From NCBI RefSeq assembly GCF_002252565.1, contig NZ_NPML01000013.1, positions 1 to 64,000 of the forward strand: DNA of 64,000 nt, written 5' to 3'. Of this stretch, positions 27,203 to 35,702 are shown piece by piece. How positions within the stretch are numbered: the first letter of the stretch is position 1; the number at the start of each line of letters is the position of its first letter. Origin of the DNA: Petroclostridium xylanilyticum. GTDB taxonomy: Bacteria > Bacillota > Clostridia > SK-Y3. The position numbers were made by a program, and so were the translations under genes. The notes beneath the pieces were generated by a model. That model was given only the letters and a program-made list of their open reading frames with translations, searched no databases and had not been told where the DNA came from.

Positions 27203-28489
27203 CTATTTATTTTGCGCTCTCAACCGGTCAAATTCTTTTTTCATATTTTGAGAATATTGTTGCGGTGTGATTGCACCGGCGAGCAAATCCTGGCCGTTTT
27301 TGCACATAACATCCCACATGCCGCTGGGAAGATATGCACGGTCAAAATACGGGAAAATACGTAAATTACGATATTTCTCATAATAAGGGGTTAATTCACC
27401 TAGATCTTCATTTGCACCCGTAAGGCCGGCAGGAACTCGGTTAACTTCGGCAACTTTTCTGATATTCTCGGGCCGCGCCAGAAAAGCAACATATTTTTTG
27501 GCAACTTCTATATTGGGAGAATCTTTCCATACTCCAAATGTTGTCCTCTCTCCTCCCACAAAGGTCGGCTCATCTCCTTCCACCATAGCCGGAATGGGCA
27601 TGATGCCGGCCTTCAGATCCGGATTGATTTTCTTTGCCTCACCGATGATGGTAGGATTGCTGACACCTGCAAATGCAACTTTGCCTGCCGCAAATGCTGC
27701 GATTGCATCGGAACTTCTCGCCGTTAACACATCCTTATTAATTAGTCCTTTGTTTTTAAGTTCCAAAAGTTTTTCAGATAATAAGTCATATTTAGACCAG
27801 TCAAACGTACCATCCAGAATTTCCTGCGCATAATTATTTTCCGGGCTGATTAAAAGAGGAGTCGAATACAAATCATAAAAGTTGCCAATCCCGCCGGGAT
27901 TCCCTCCATCAATATACATTGGAATAATTGTCCCGTTGCTTTTTTCTTTGATTGCTTCACAAGCGGCAATCAATTGGTCAAACGTAGCCGGTACTTTTAT
28001 TCCGTATTTTTCCAAAATTTCTACGTTGAAGATTGGGCCTGTCCTATCCTCATCCATGGGCAAGACATACAATTTTCCGTTTTTATCCGTTACAATGGGC
28101 CTAATGGAGTCTTTAACCCTCGGCGCCCATTCTTCGTGGCTCAAGTCGGCTAAAAATGCCCCGTAACGCCTGACTGCCCATCCGTGCGTCCCAAATACGT
28201 CAGGCATATCGCGGGATGCCATTTTTATTTTCATGATATTTTCATATTCCGTCGTGCTTGCATTGAAATCTACTATAATATCGGGATTCTCGTTTTTAAA
28301 ATTCGCGGTAATTTCTTCTATAACACCTTCTACAGTCATCCCTTTTGGATAATAAATACTGATTCTTACTCCCGAATCTTTTTTGGCTTCTTCCACATGT
28401 TTTAATTGTACATTGCCATTACAACCGGTAAGCATTATGCCAGACACAAGCAGGGCGCCTAAAACTGCCAGCTTTTTATGATTTCTCAT
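27203..28489 (-). CDS. Extracellular solute-binding lipoprotein, second one of the alpha-galactoside operon
   Basis: About 428 residues. The signal RNHKKLAVLGALLVSGIMLT is followed by lipobox Cys (TGC) and a VQLKHVEEAKKD linker. The domain shows VRISIYYPKGMTVEGVIEEI, MASRDMPDVFGTHGWAVRRY, AAFAAGKVAFAGVSNPTI and ARPENIRKVAEVNRVPAGL. GGGGGAG is 9 bases before the ATG at 28489. A TTG at 28498 abuts it and is rejected. It lies downstream of the two permease genes, whereas the first binding protein (30622-31962) is upstream. The two proteins are clearly different in sequence, so they probably bring different oligosaccharides to the same pore. Confidence 0.88.
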   Translation of the reverse strand: MRNHKKLAVLGALLVSGIMLTGCNGNVQLKHVEEAKKDSGVRISIYYPKGMTVEGVIEEITANFKNENPDIIVDFNASTTEYENIMKIKMASRDMPDVFGTHGWAVRRYGAFLADLSHEEWAPRVKDSIRPIVTDKNGKLYVLPMDEDRTGPIFNVEILEKYGIKVPATFDQLIAACEAIKEKSNGTIIPMYIDGGNPGGIGNFYDLYSTPLLISPENNYAQEILDGTFDWSKYDLLSEKLLELKNKGLINKDVLTARSSDAIAAFAAGKVAFAGVSNPTIIGEAKKINPDLKAGIMPIPAMVEGDEPTFVGGERTTFGVWKDSPNIEVAKKYVAFLARPENIRKVAEVNRVPAGLTGANEDLGELTPYYEKYRNLRIFPYFDRAYLPSGMWDVMCKNGQDLLAGAITPQQYSQNMKKEFDRLRAQNK

Positions 28490-28531
28490 CGAAATCAACT
28501 CCCCCGGGATTATTTTATTTTTTATATTACA

Positions 28532-29359
28532 TTACGCTTTTGTCCCTGTCAAGGCAATTCCCTGCACAAATTGTTTCTGGAAAATAACAAACACTAAAAT
28601 CATTGGCCATATGGCAATAACGGAACCTGCCATGAGGACCGGGTAATCGGTAGAGTACTGGCCCACAAGGGAAGCCAATCCTGAAGCCAGTGTCATTTTT
28701 TGCATGGAAATATTGACAATCAAAGGCCACATAAGGTCTTTCCATGCAAATAGTGCAGTAAAAATTCCAAGAGCAACTAATCCAGACTTGGCAAGGGGAA
28801 GCATTACATTCCAGTAAATTCGCCAGTGGTTGCATCCGTCGATCACCGCCGCCTCCTCCAGGTCATTGGGTATGCCCATAAAAAACTGCCTTAAAAGAAA
28901 AGTTCCGAAAGCACTTACAATACCGGGTGCGATTAAAGCCTTGACGGTGTTTAGCCAGCCCAACTTTGCCATTAACATATATTGGGGAACAATAAATATT
29001 TGTCCCGGTACCATAAGCTGCATTAAAACCAATATAAAAAGCAAATTTTTACCGGGAAACCGAATCCTGGCAAAAGCATAGGCCGCCATAGTACTAAACA
29101 AGGACACTCCCAGTACCCTTACCCCTATCATTACAATGGTATTGTAGTAGAAGGCAGCGAAAGGCAATATTGCCACTGCTTTTGAATAATTTTGCCATAC
29201 GGGTACTTTAGGAAAAATTATTGGAGGAATAACCGTAGCTTCACCAAAAGATTTAATAGAAGTAAGCACCATCCATATAAAGGGTGTAACCATCAATACC
29301 GAAAATATGATTAAAACTGTATGAATAATTCCTATATTGATTTTAGCGTTTCTTTGCAC
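28532..29359 (-). CDS. Carbohydrate ABC transporter permease, MalG/UgpE type (alpha-galactoside island)
   Basis: This 275-residue membrane protein has first helix GIIHTVLIIFSVLMVTPFIW, EAA loop EAAVIDGCNHWRIYWNVMLP near residue 183 and C-terminus FVQGIALTGTKA. It begins with a GTG at 29359, supported by AGGAGG six bases upstream (GTG start). It follows the MalF-type gene by 19 bases. No ATPase is encoded nearby, so it shares a general sugar ATPase. Confidence 0.9.
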   Translation of the reverse strand: MQRNAKINIGIIHTVLIIFSVLMVTPFIWMVLTSIKSFGEATVIPPIIFPKVPVWQNYSKAVAILPFAAFYYNTIVMIGVRVLGVSLFSTMAAYAFARIRFPGKNLLFILVLMQLMVPGQIFIVPQYMLMAKLGWLNTVKALIAPGIVSAFGTFLLRQFFMGIPNDLEEAAVIDGCNHWRIYWNVMLPLAKSGLVALGIFTALFAWKDLMWPLIVNISMQKMTLASGLASLVGQYSTDYPVLMAGSVIAIWPMILVFVIFQKQFVQGIALTGTKA

Positions 29360-29378
29360 AAAACCACCTCCTGTATCA

Positions 29379-30326
29379 TCACTGGTAATGGACCCATTTC
29401 TTCTGCATCTTTAGCTGTATCGCTGTAATTAACAAGATAATTACAAGAAGCACCACTACAATTGCTGAGGCATAACCCTTTTCGTTCATTTGAAATCCGT
29501 ACTTGTAAAACAGGTATGCCATGGATTGCACGTCTTCCAGCACAGGACTTTTCTTTTCAAACATCATGAAAATGGTATCAAATACCTGCAGTGAAGATGT
29601 CAAGGACAATACTACAACAAAAAACAGGGTTGGCGATACAAGTGGAATGGTAATCCTGAAAAATTTATAGAGAGGTCCGGCTCCGTCAATATCCGCTGCT
29701 TCATAGAAGGTTTTTGGTATTTCTTGAAGTCCTGATAGCAAAATAACCATATAATAGCCTGCCATGCTCCAAATACCCACAATAATAACAGAAATAATTG
29801 CAAATTTAGGACTTGTCAGCCACTGAATTTTATTTATTCCTACAAGAGATAATACGTAATTTAACAATCCGTAGTCGGTAATAAACAGCATTTTCCAAAC
29901 CATGGCAATGGCTGCCGGTGTAGAAACCACAGGAAGAAAGTAAATAGTCCTGTAAATAGTCTTTCCCTTTATATTGGCATTTAGCAAGACTGCCAGCACC
30001 AAAGAAAGAAATACGCCAAAAGGCACAACACCTATGGTATAGACGAATGTGTTGTACATTGACTTGAGGAAAACTGTGTCATGAAATAATTTTACGTAAT
30101 TTCCCATTCCAATCCATTTCGTCCTTCCAAAGTCGCCATATTTGGTGAAACTGAGATAAATAGTCTGGAAAATGGGCCAAATATTCAGGATAATAAGTCC
30201 CGCCATTGTGGGAAAAACCATAAAATAAGCCCAGGCGTAGTCGTTGAGCTTTTTTTTCATCATGGCACTGCTTTTTTTCTGTTGTTGAATAACTGCCGTA
30301 CTTGTATTGATTTGCTGATTTACCAT
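29379..30326 (-). CDS. Carbohydrate ABC transporter permease, MalF/UgpA type (alpha-galactoside island)
   Basis: This 315-residue protein has a long Gln/Thr/Lys-rich cytoplasmic N-tail before the first helix YFMVFPTMAGLIILNIWPIF. The EAA loop is EAADIDGAGPLYKFFRITIP near residue 220. The C-terminal helix ends QLKMQKKWVHYQ. GAGG precedes the ATG at 30326. Between it and the upstream lipoprotein gene lies a 250-bp repeat element (30356-30607), which would be in the transcript if the genes are co-transcribed. Confidence 0.9.
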   Translation of the reverse strand: MVNQQINTSTAVIQQQKKSSAMMKKKLNDYAWAYFMVFPTMAGLIILNIWPIFQTIYLSFTKYGDFGRTKWIGMGNYVKLFHDTVFLKSMYNTFVYTIGVVPFGVFLSLVLAVLLNANIKGKTIYRTIYFLPVVSTPAAIAMVWKMLFITDYGLLNYVLSLVGINKIQWLTSPKFAIISVIIVGIWSMAGYYMVILLSGLQEIPKTFYEAADIDGAGPLYKFFRITIPLVSPTLFFVVVLSLTSSLQVFDTIFMMFEKKSPVLEDVQSMAYLFYKYGFQMNEKGYASAIVVVLLVIILLITAIQLKMQKKWVHYQ

Positions 30327-30355
30327 ACCTACACCTCACATAAAATTGAAAATAT

Positions 30356-30607
30356 GGGATGCATTTAATTTAGTTGAAAATATATTTTGCCTAGGTGAGC
30401 AGCAACATGTATTCCATGTTTTGCCATCAGCTTATATTATTATTCATGCGGACAAAGGCGCATTGTTTCACCCGCAGAGTTTCGAGGTAAAGAACGGGTT
30501 TCACAATTGCGCACCTTTGTCTACGGCTCTTTGCGCAAGCTTTAAATTCCGCCTCTTAGGATTCAAACTATTTTCACATTATTCTTCAACTAAAAAATAT
30601 ACACCCC
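30356..30607. repeat. Large palindromic repeat element related to the MITE family
   Basis: The ends GGGATGCATTTAAT plus TTAGTTGAA and, inverted, TTCTTCAACTAAA plus AATATACACCCC match those of the 15149-15250 element. The interior is about 170 bases and contains its own long imperfect stem (GACAAAGGCGCA near 30449 with TGCGCACCTTTGTC near 30508). No target duplication was found. It lies between a lipoprotein gene and its permease genes. Confidence 0.65.
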
Positions 30608-30621
30608 TTTTCGACAAATTC

Positions 30622-31962
30622 CTACTCTTCTGCCAGATATTCGTCCATCTTTTGAGCAAGCTGTTTGCCGCCTTCTTCAGCAGACAGTTCCTTTGTCCAA
30701 ACTTTTTTCAGTATGTCATTTTCTGCTTCCTGCCACTTCGGTCTAGTCTTTGAGTTGGGGTAAATTACACCATACTCAAGCTGGTCAACATAAATCTTCA
30801 AGTTAAAGTCTTTGTTAAACTCTATCCATGGCTGCTGGGTGCCCTTAAATGCCGGAATAGCAGACCCGTGCTGTGCTTGGATGAGGTTTGCCTCCTTTGT
30901 AGCCAAGAAACTTAGGAATTTCCATACTGCTTCCGGATTTTTGGTATTTGCAGCACCGGCATTTCCAAGACCGTTATATATGGTTGCCCGCTGTTTTCCT
31001 TTGGGAAGAACGGTTACATCACAATTTTTTCTTACATATTCGGTATTTTTCATGTCGGTTACCATCCATGAGCCCATCTGGATCATAGCCAGTTTACCAG
31101 ATTTGAACATATCTGTTGCTCCGGTATCGGCAAACTGCTCTAGTGTAGGAGATACTTTGTGTACATGAATTAAATCTGTCCACCACTTGATTGCTTCTAT
31201 GGTTTCAGGCTTGTCATATCCTGATTTTTTCTTATCCTTTGAGATAACTTCTCCGCCGTTCTGATAAACTGCGTTATAGAAGCCTTCCTGGTTGTTATCA
31301 GGCTGTGTTGCAGCAAATCCGTAGATGCCTTTTGCAGGGTCGGTCAATTTCTTTGCCGCTTCCAAAAGCTTATCCCAATCCCAGGTTTCATCCGGATACG
31401 GTATTTTGGCATTATCAAACATTGTTTTGTTGTACCAGAGGCCGATGGTGTCGAAATCTTTTGGAATGGCCAACAACTCTCCATCGTATTCGTATGTCTT
31501 AACAAGGTCTTCGGGGAAGTTTTCCAGTTTTACTTCCGAGCTGGATTTTATTTTGTCACTGAGAGGCATCAGCATTTTAGCATCTGCATATTTCTTGAAT
31601 TGTGCGACATGCATCCAGAATACGTCAGGCAGTGCACCACCGGTTGCTGCCGCCTCAAGCTTTGTCCAGTACTGATCCCATGGGGTAACTTCAACTTTTA
31701 CCTTGATACCAGGGTTCAGTTCTTCAAATTTGTCTGCCATTGCCCTCATGCCGGGTTCCTGGTTCTTATCCCATATTGCATAGGTAATGGTTGTTACTTT
31801 TCCTGAATCTTTTTGGGCAGAATCGTTTTTTGTTTCGGCAGCACCCTGGTTTTGCCCGTCCTGAGCGTTTTCACTGCTGCTCTTACCACATCCTGCCAAA
31901 CTCATCACAATTAAAAGTGTACACATCAATACTGCAATTATTCTTTTGGTTTTTTTCCTCAT
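30622..31962 (-). CDS. Extracellular solute-binding lipoprotein, first of the alpha-galactoside operon
   Basis: 446 residues. The signal RKKTKRIIAVLMCTLLIVMS has lipobox LAGC near residue 26, and a long S/N/Q/D/K linker follows. The mature domain shows VTTITYAIWDKNQEPGMRAM, AAATGGALPDVFWMHVAQF, IPKDFDTIGLWYNKTMFDNA and FKSGKLAMIQMGSWMV, all typical of family 1 sugar binders. AGGAGG precedes the ATG. It is the first gene of the operon, divergent from the YesM/YesN pair at 32.4-35.6 kb. Ligand is probably an alpha-galactoside oligosaccharide, by context. Confidence 0.9.
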   Translation of the reverse strand: MRKKTKRIIAVLMCTLLIVMSLAGCGKSSSENAQDGQNQGAAETKNDSAQKDSGKVTTITYAIWDKNQEPGMRAMADKFEELNPGIKVKVEVTPWDQYWTKLEAAATGGALPDVFWMHVAQFKKYADAKMLMPLSDKIKSSSEVKLENFPEDLVKTYEYDGELLAIPKDFDTIGLWYNKTMFDNAKIPYPDETWDWDKLLEAAKKLTDPAKGIYGFAATQPDNNQEGFYNAVYQNGGEVISKDKKKSGYDKPETIEAIKWWTDLIHVHKVSPTLEQFADTGATDMFKSGKLAMIQMGSWMVTDMKNTEYVRKNCDVTVLPKGKQRATIYNGLGNAGAANTKNPEAVWKFLSFLATKEANLIQAQHGSAIPAFKGTQQPWIEFNKDFNLKIYVDQLEYGVIYPNSKTRPKWQEAENDILKKVWTKELSAEEGGKQLAQKMDEYLAEE

Positions 31963-32103
31963 TTGAAATTTGCCTCCTTGACTTTTATTATTTTATTTGC
32001 AGCTATATTTGAATTATAACATGGACTCCGGCATGTTCATATGACACAAAACTATAATAGCAGCGCTCATTTCTATACAAAGTGCATAAAATTTTTACAC
32101 CAC

Positions 32104-32132
32104 TTGTCGTTTTTCTGTTAACTTGTTATAAT
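32104..32132 (+). promoter_or_regulatory. Sigma-A-type promoter for the YesM/YesN pair
   Basis: TTGTCG, a 17-base spacer, then TATAAT. It would start transcription around 32140, giving a leader of nearly 250 bases that contains the heptad-repeat hairpin before the kinase start at 32388. Confidence 0.65.
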
Positions 32133-32243
32133 ACTTATTAAATTTATATTAACTTTTGTATTTTGAACGTGTATAGAAATTATAACAAAGTTTATTATGG
32201 AATATATATAAATAACACTAAGTATGTTACATTATTGTTATTT

Positions 32244-32328
32244 AGTTCACGGTTCACAGTTCTCAGTTCACAGAAATTAGCCAAGAAAATACTGTGAACC
32301 GTGAACCGTGAACTGTGAACCGTGAACT
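32244..32328. repeat. Heptad repeat arrays in inverted orientation (hairpin)
   Basis: The left array reads AGTTCAC, GGTTCAC, AGTTCTC, AGTTCAC with exact 7-base spacing (32244-32273). The right array reads GTGAACC, GTGAACC, GTGAACT, GTGAACC, GTGAACT (32294-32328). The arrays are near reverse complements separated by about 20 bases, so the RNA can form a long stem. Confidence 0.85.
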
Positions 32329-32387
32329 AAAATAAGTACTTAGTAATACTTATATAGAATTCTATTTCAGTGGGTGTGAAGTATTTT

Positions 32388-34127
32388 ATGAGGTTTATTT
32401 ATTCATTACGTTTTAAATTAATTGTTCTTTTTCTGCTGAGTATTGTGATACCTGTTTTAACGCTTTCCTTCGCCATGCCTTTTTATTATCAAAATTTAAT
32501 GGAGAGGGAAACCAAAATACTGACAGCCAGTACGCTGACGGCAATGGCCCAAAACATCTCAACTTATCTGGATGATTTGGAAAGATTGACCATAATGCCT
32601 TATTTAAATGACGACATTTTATTTGCCGTCAAGTTGAAAGCCAGGGGGGAATATGAACACTCGGACGAGTATGCCCGGCTGATTGCTGACAGGGCTCTCA
32701 ATAGTACTTTGCCTAATTTTTTGCAAAATACCAGAAAAGATATTTTAGGCTTTATTCTTTTCACCTATGATAATTCGTTGTTTGCTGCATGGAAACACGA
32801 CTACACACAGATAATTAAAGATTATCCTGTTTCCGGGCAGGAATGGTATAGAGAAGCGGTGAAAGCAGACGGGAAGGTCGCATTTATCGGATTGCATACA
32901 TCGGACTATTTTTCCCCGCCGAATGTAACTGAAGTTTTTTCGGTAGCACGCCTGATTAAAGACCCCAACACACACGAACCGCTGGGTGTAATCATGGCAG
33001 ATGCAGATACTTCGATATTTGGAAAAATGGTGAGCAGGATTAAATTCAATGTAAATTCCATTGTGTCCATCCTGGACCACAATGGACGCTTATTATACTC
33101 TAATCAGCCTTTGTCAGCTGATATCCGGAGTCAGATACAAAAAAATGCTCCCATTATAAAAGGTGAACAGGACTCTTATACATTAGTTGCAAAAAACATT
33201 GAACCTGCTGATTGGAAAATCGTTGTCCTGCTCTCTTACTCCGAAATTGCATCACGGGTAAGATGGATGTATACCATTGGCGTTTTATTTGCAATAGGCG
33301 GTTTGTTTGTTACATTTTTACTATTCTCCGGGCTTTCACACGGGATCATTACTCCTTTTAAAAAAATGATAGAAGTGATGAAAAAGGTTGAACAGGGAAA
33401 TTTAAAAATTCAATTCCAGACACGGGGGAATGATGAGATAGCACAATTAGGAAATGCATTAAATAACATGATATTTAAATTAAATGAACTCATTGACCGG
33501 GAGTACCGAGCCATACTCAACCAGCGCAATGCTGAATATCATGCACTGCAAGCCCAGATTCAGCCGCATTTTTTATATAATACCCTGAACGGATTTATTG
33601 GACTCAACCGGTTAGGCGACCGTAAAATGTTGGAAAAAGCGATTTTATCCTTAACAGGCATGCTTCGCTATATTCTAGAACATGATGATTGGACATCGAT
33701 TGCGGAAGAATTTCTCTTTTTGCAAAGATATTGTGGACTTCAAAAACTTCGGTTTGACGACCGTATGAAAGTAAATATTCAATTTGATGATAAAATAGGA
33801 AGTTATAAAATTCCAAAGCTGCTTTTACAGCCAATTGTTGAAAATGCCATTATACATGGCATCGAACCGCTGGACCGAACATGCCTTATAGATATTTGGG
33901 CAGGATTAGAGCAAAAAAATGATCAATCCCTATTGAAAATTTCTGTAAAGGATGATGGAGCAGGCTTTGATAAAAGTTCTCAATATATCAAGCCCAATAT
34001 AGGTCTTTCCAATGTCCAGGAGCGGTTAAAGATGGCATATCAAGATGCCATCTTTGAAATTGAAAGCCAAATAGGTTCGGGGACACACGTTGTGATTACA
34101 ATTCCAGAAAAGGAAGTGAAAAGATGA
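32388..34127 (+). CDS. YesM-type sensor histidine kinase (alpha-galactoside island)
   Basis: About 579 residues. The first membrane helix SLRFKLIVLFLLSIVIPVLT precedes an extracellular Cache-like domain (NTRKDILGFILFTYDNSLF, PVSGQEWYREAVKADGKVAF). A second helix VRWMYTIGVLFAIGGLFVTF is followed by HAMP and the kinase core ALQAQIQPHFLYNTLNGFIG with the phospho-His. VENAIIHGIEPL and VKDDGAGFD are N and G boxes. A GTG at 32370 is also in frame, but neither start has a strong ribosome site. The ATG before RFIYSLRF is preferred. It overlaps the response regulator by four bases (ATGA). Confidence 0.9.
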   Translation: MRFIYSLRFKLIVLFLLSIVIPVLTLSFAMPFYYQNLMERETKILTASTLTAMAQNISTYLDDLERLTIMPYLNDDILFAVKLKARGEYEHSDEYARLIADRALNSTLPNFLQNTRKDILGFILFTYDNSLFAAWKHDYTQIIKDYPVSGQEWYREAVKADGKVAFIGLHTSDYFSPPNVTEVFSVARLIKDPNTHEPLGVIMADADTSIFGKMVSRIKFNVNSIVSILDHNGRLLYSNQPLSADIRSQIQKNAPIIKGEQDSYTLVAKNIEPADWKIVVLLSYSEIASRVRWMYTIGVLFAIGGLFVTFLLFSGLSHGIITPFKKMIEVMKKVEQGNLKIQFQTRGNDEIAQLGNALNNMIFKLNELIDREYRAILNQRNAEYHALQAQIQPHFLYNTLNGFIGLNRLGDRKMLEKAILSLTGMLRYILEHDDWTSIAEEFLFLQRYCGLQKLRFDDRMKVNIQFDDKIGSYKIPKLLLQPIVENAIIHGIEPLDRTCLIDIWAGLEQKNDQSLLKISVKDDGAGFDKSSQYIKPNIGLSNVQERLKMAYQDAIFEIESQIGSGTHVVITIPEKEVKR

Positions 34128-35638
34128 AAATATTGATAGCTGACGATGAAAAAATGGTCAGGATAAGTCTTAAAAGCATGTTGATGGATATGAATTTACC
34201 ATTGGAAATTGTCGGTGAGGCAAAAAATGGGGAAGAATTTGTGAATATGTTAGAAACATTTACTCCTGATATCGCTTTTGTGGATATAAAAATGCCTAAG
34301 CTCAATGGGTTAGAGGCAATCAAAATTGGGAAAACCGTTTCACCCCATACCCAGTGGGTTATTCTTACAGGATTTTCACAGTTTGATTATGCTCAGGAAG
34401 CCATTAGACTTGGTGCCTCCAACTATTTGCTAAAACCGGTAAGCCCTGAAGAATTGGAAGAAACACTTAAAATATTAATAAAACAAAATAAAGAATATCA
34501 GATAACCTTGAATAAAAAATTTGAGAGAGATATTATCTCTTTGTACTACGATATAGATTTTATACAGGAAAAAGATGCTGAACATATTATTTTAAAATCA
34601 AAACTTATGGGAGCGGTTTTTTGCATAGACAGTTCCTTAAATGAGAATTGCAAAGCAGAACGCCAGCGGAAATTTTTTTACGCGCTGCGTTCAATTATCG
34701 ACAGTTTATTGGTTAATGATATAAAAATTGCATTATTTAATCTATCCAACGGAGATCTGGCTACAGTTTGTGCCTGGAATTTCATACAAGAAAATGAATG
34801 TAAGCAGCTGATTAACAGTTATTTTGAAAAAGTTGTGCACCTTGTTAATCAATTAAACGATTCTCAATTTTCCATAACAGTTTTACAAACCGATGAGTTT
34901 TCTCATTATAAATCATTCTATGAACAACTTTATCAAATTCAAAAACTAGCTCCTCTTCGGGTAATGCTGGGAATAGGGATAAAATGGACGATACAGGACC
35001 TTATTCTAAACGAAAAGGATCCGGCCAAACTTAGGCTTAGTACCTTACTCATTAATTTATGCGAGTATTATAATGAAAACATGTACCTGCATTATGGAAA
35101 AGTTTTAAAAGAGTTGAAATCACTGATGTTAGATTTTAAATGCATCAATAATTCAAAAGTCAAAAAAGCTATATCCGGATTTTTATTTTGTTCAATGAAT
35201 TGTAAGCTTGAAATAAACCAAGATATGAATTCATGGATTAACACGCTGGATAAGTATGGAGAACACTTACTGGTTCAAAATAAAACAGAAAAAATAAGCC
35301 AACCGGACCTGGTAAGCCAGGTTATTTCCTTTATAGACCAGAACTATATGTATGATATTGGCATCGGTCCTATTGCAGAAAAATTAAATATTACGCCAAA
35401 CTACTTAAGCAGCTTGTTCCATAAAAAAACCGGTATGAAATTTATAGATTACTTAACAGAAGTCCGTATATTAAATGCAAAAAAAATGCTTACAGACAAT
35501 CCTCAAATGCAGGTAAAACAAGTTGCAAAGGAAGTTGGATATTATAGCACTCGTCATTTCACAAAAGTATTTGTAAAATTTGTTGGCTGCTATCCTTCTG
35601 AGTACCAAAAAAATTTTAACAACAAGAGAGCTGAATAA
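34124..35638 (+). CDS. YesN-type response regulator with AraC DNA-binding domain (alpha-galactoside island)
   Basis: 504 residues. The receiver starts MKILIADDEKMVRISLKSML, with phospho-Asp in PDIAFVDIKMPKLNG and a conserved Lys in NYLLKPVSPEE. The C-terminal AraC domain has IGPIAEKLNITPNYLSSLFH and VAKEVGYYSTRHFTKVFVKF. AAGGAAG precedes the ATG, which overlaps the kinase stop. It probably activates the divergent operon encoding two binding proteins, two permeases and the GH36 enzyme. Confidence 0.92.
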   Translation: MKILIADDEKMVRISLKSMLMDMNLPLEIVGEAKNGEEFVNMLETFTPDIAFVDIKMPKLNGLEAIKIGKTVSPHTQWVILTGFSQFDYAQEAIRLGASNYLLKPVSPEELEETLKILIKQNKEYQITLNKKFERDIISLYYDIDFIQEKDAEHIILKSKLMGAVFCIDSSLNENCKAERQRKFFYALRSIIDSLLVNDIKIALFNLSNGDLATVCAWNFIQENECKQLINSYFEKVVHLVNQLNDSQFSITVLQTDEFSHYKSFYEQLYQIQKLAPLRVMLGIGIKWTIQDLILNEKDPAKLRLSTLLINLCEYYNENMYLHYGKVLKELKSLMLDFKCINNSKVKKAISGFLFCSMNCKLEINQDMNSWINTLDKYGEHLLVQNKTEKISQPDLVSQVISFIDQNYMYDIGIGPIAEKLNITPNYLSSLFHKKTGMKFIDYLTEVRILNAKKMLTDNPQMQVKQVAKEVGYYSTRHFTKVFVKFVGCYPSEYQKNFNNKRAE

Positions 35639-35644
35639 GTACTA

Positions 35645-35671
35645 TAGGGCGGACACATAGGCCCGCCCCTA
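35645..35671. repeat. REP-like hairpin, GGGCGG family (copy 2)
   Basis: TAGGGCGGAC faces GCCCGCCCCTA around a short loop. It is a close relative of 24860-24886. It lies 7 bases after the response-regulator stop and before the convergent kinase gene end, so it may serve as a terminator for both. Confidence 0.7.
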
Positions 35672-35702
35672 CAAAATAAATATATATGGTATACTGTAAA
35701 AC

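Larger units (their letters stand above)
31963..32387. other. Divergent regulatory region between lipoprotein and sensor kinase genes
   Basis: About 425 AT-rich bases. On the minus strand a -10-like TATAAT lies at 32013-32018, but without a convincing -35. On the plus strand a good promoter is at 32104-32132. A large heptad-repeat hairpin (32244-32328) occupies the kinase leader. No gene is seen. Confidence 0.6.

Noticed and set aside
32244-32328. CRISPR array
   Set aside because: Units are 7 bases with no spacers, and no cas genes are nearby; these are tandem heptads.
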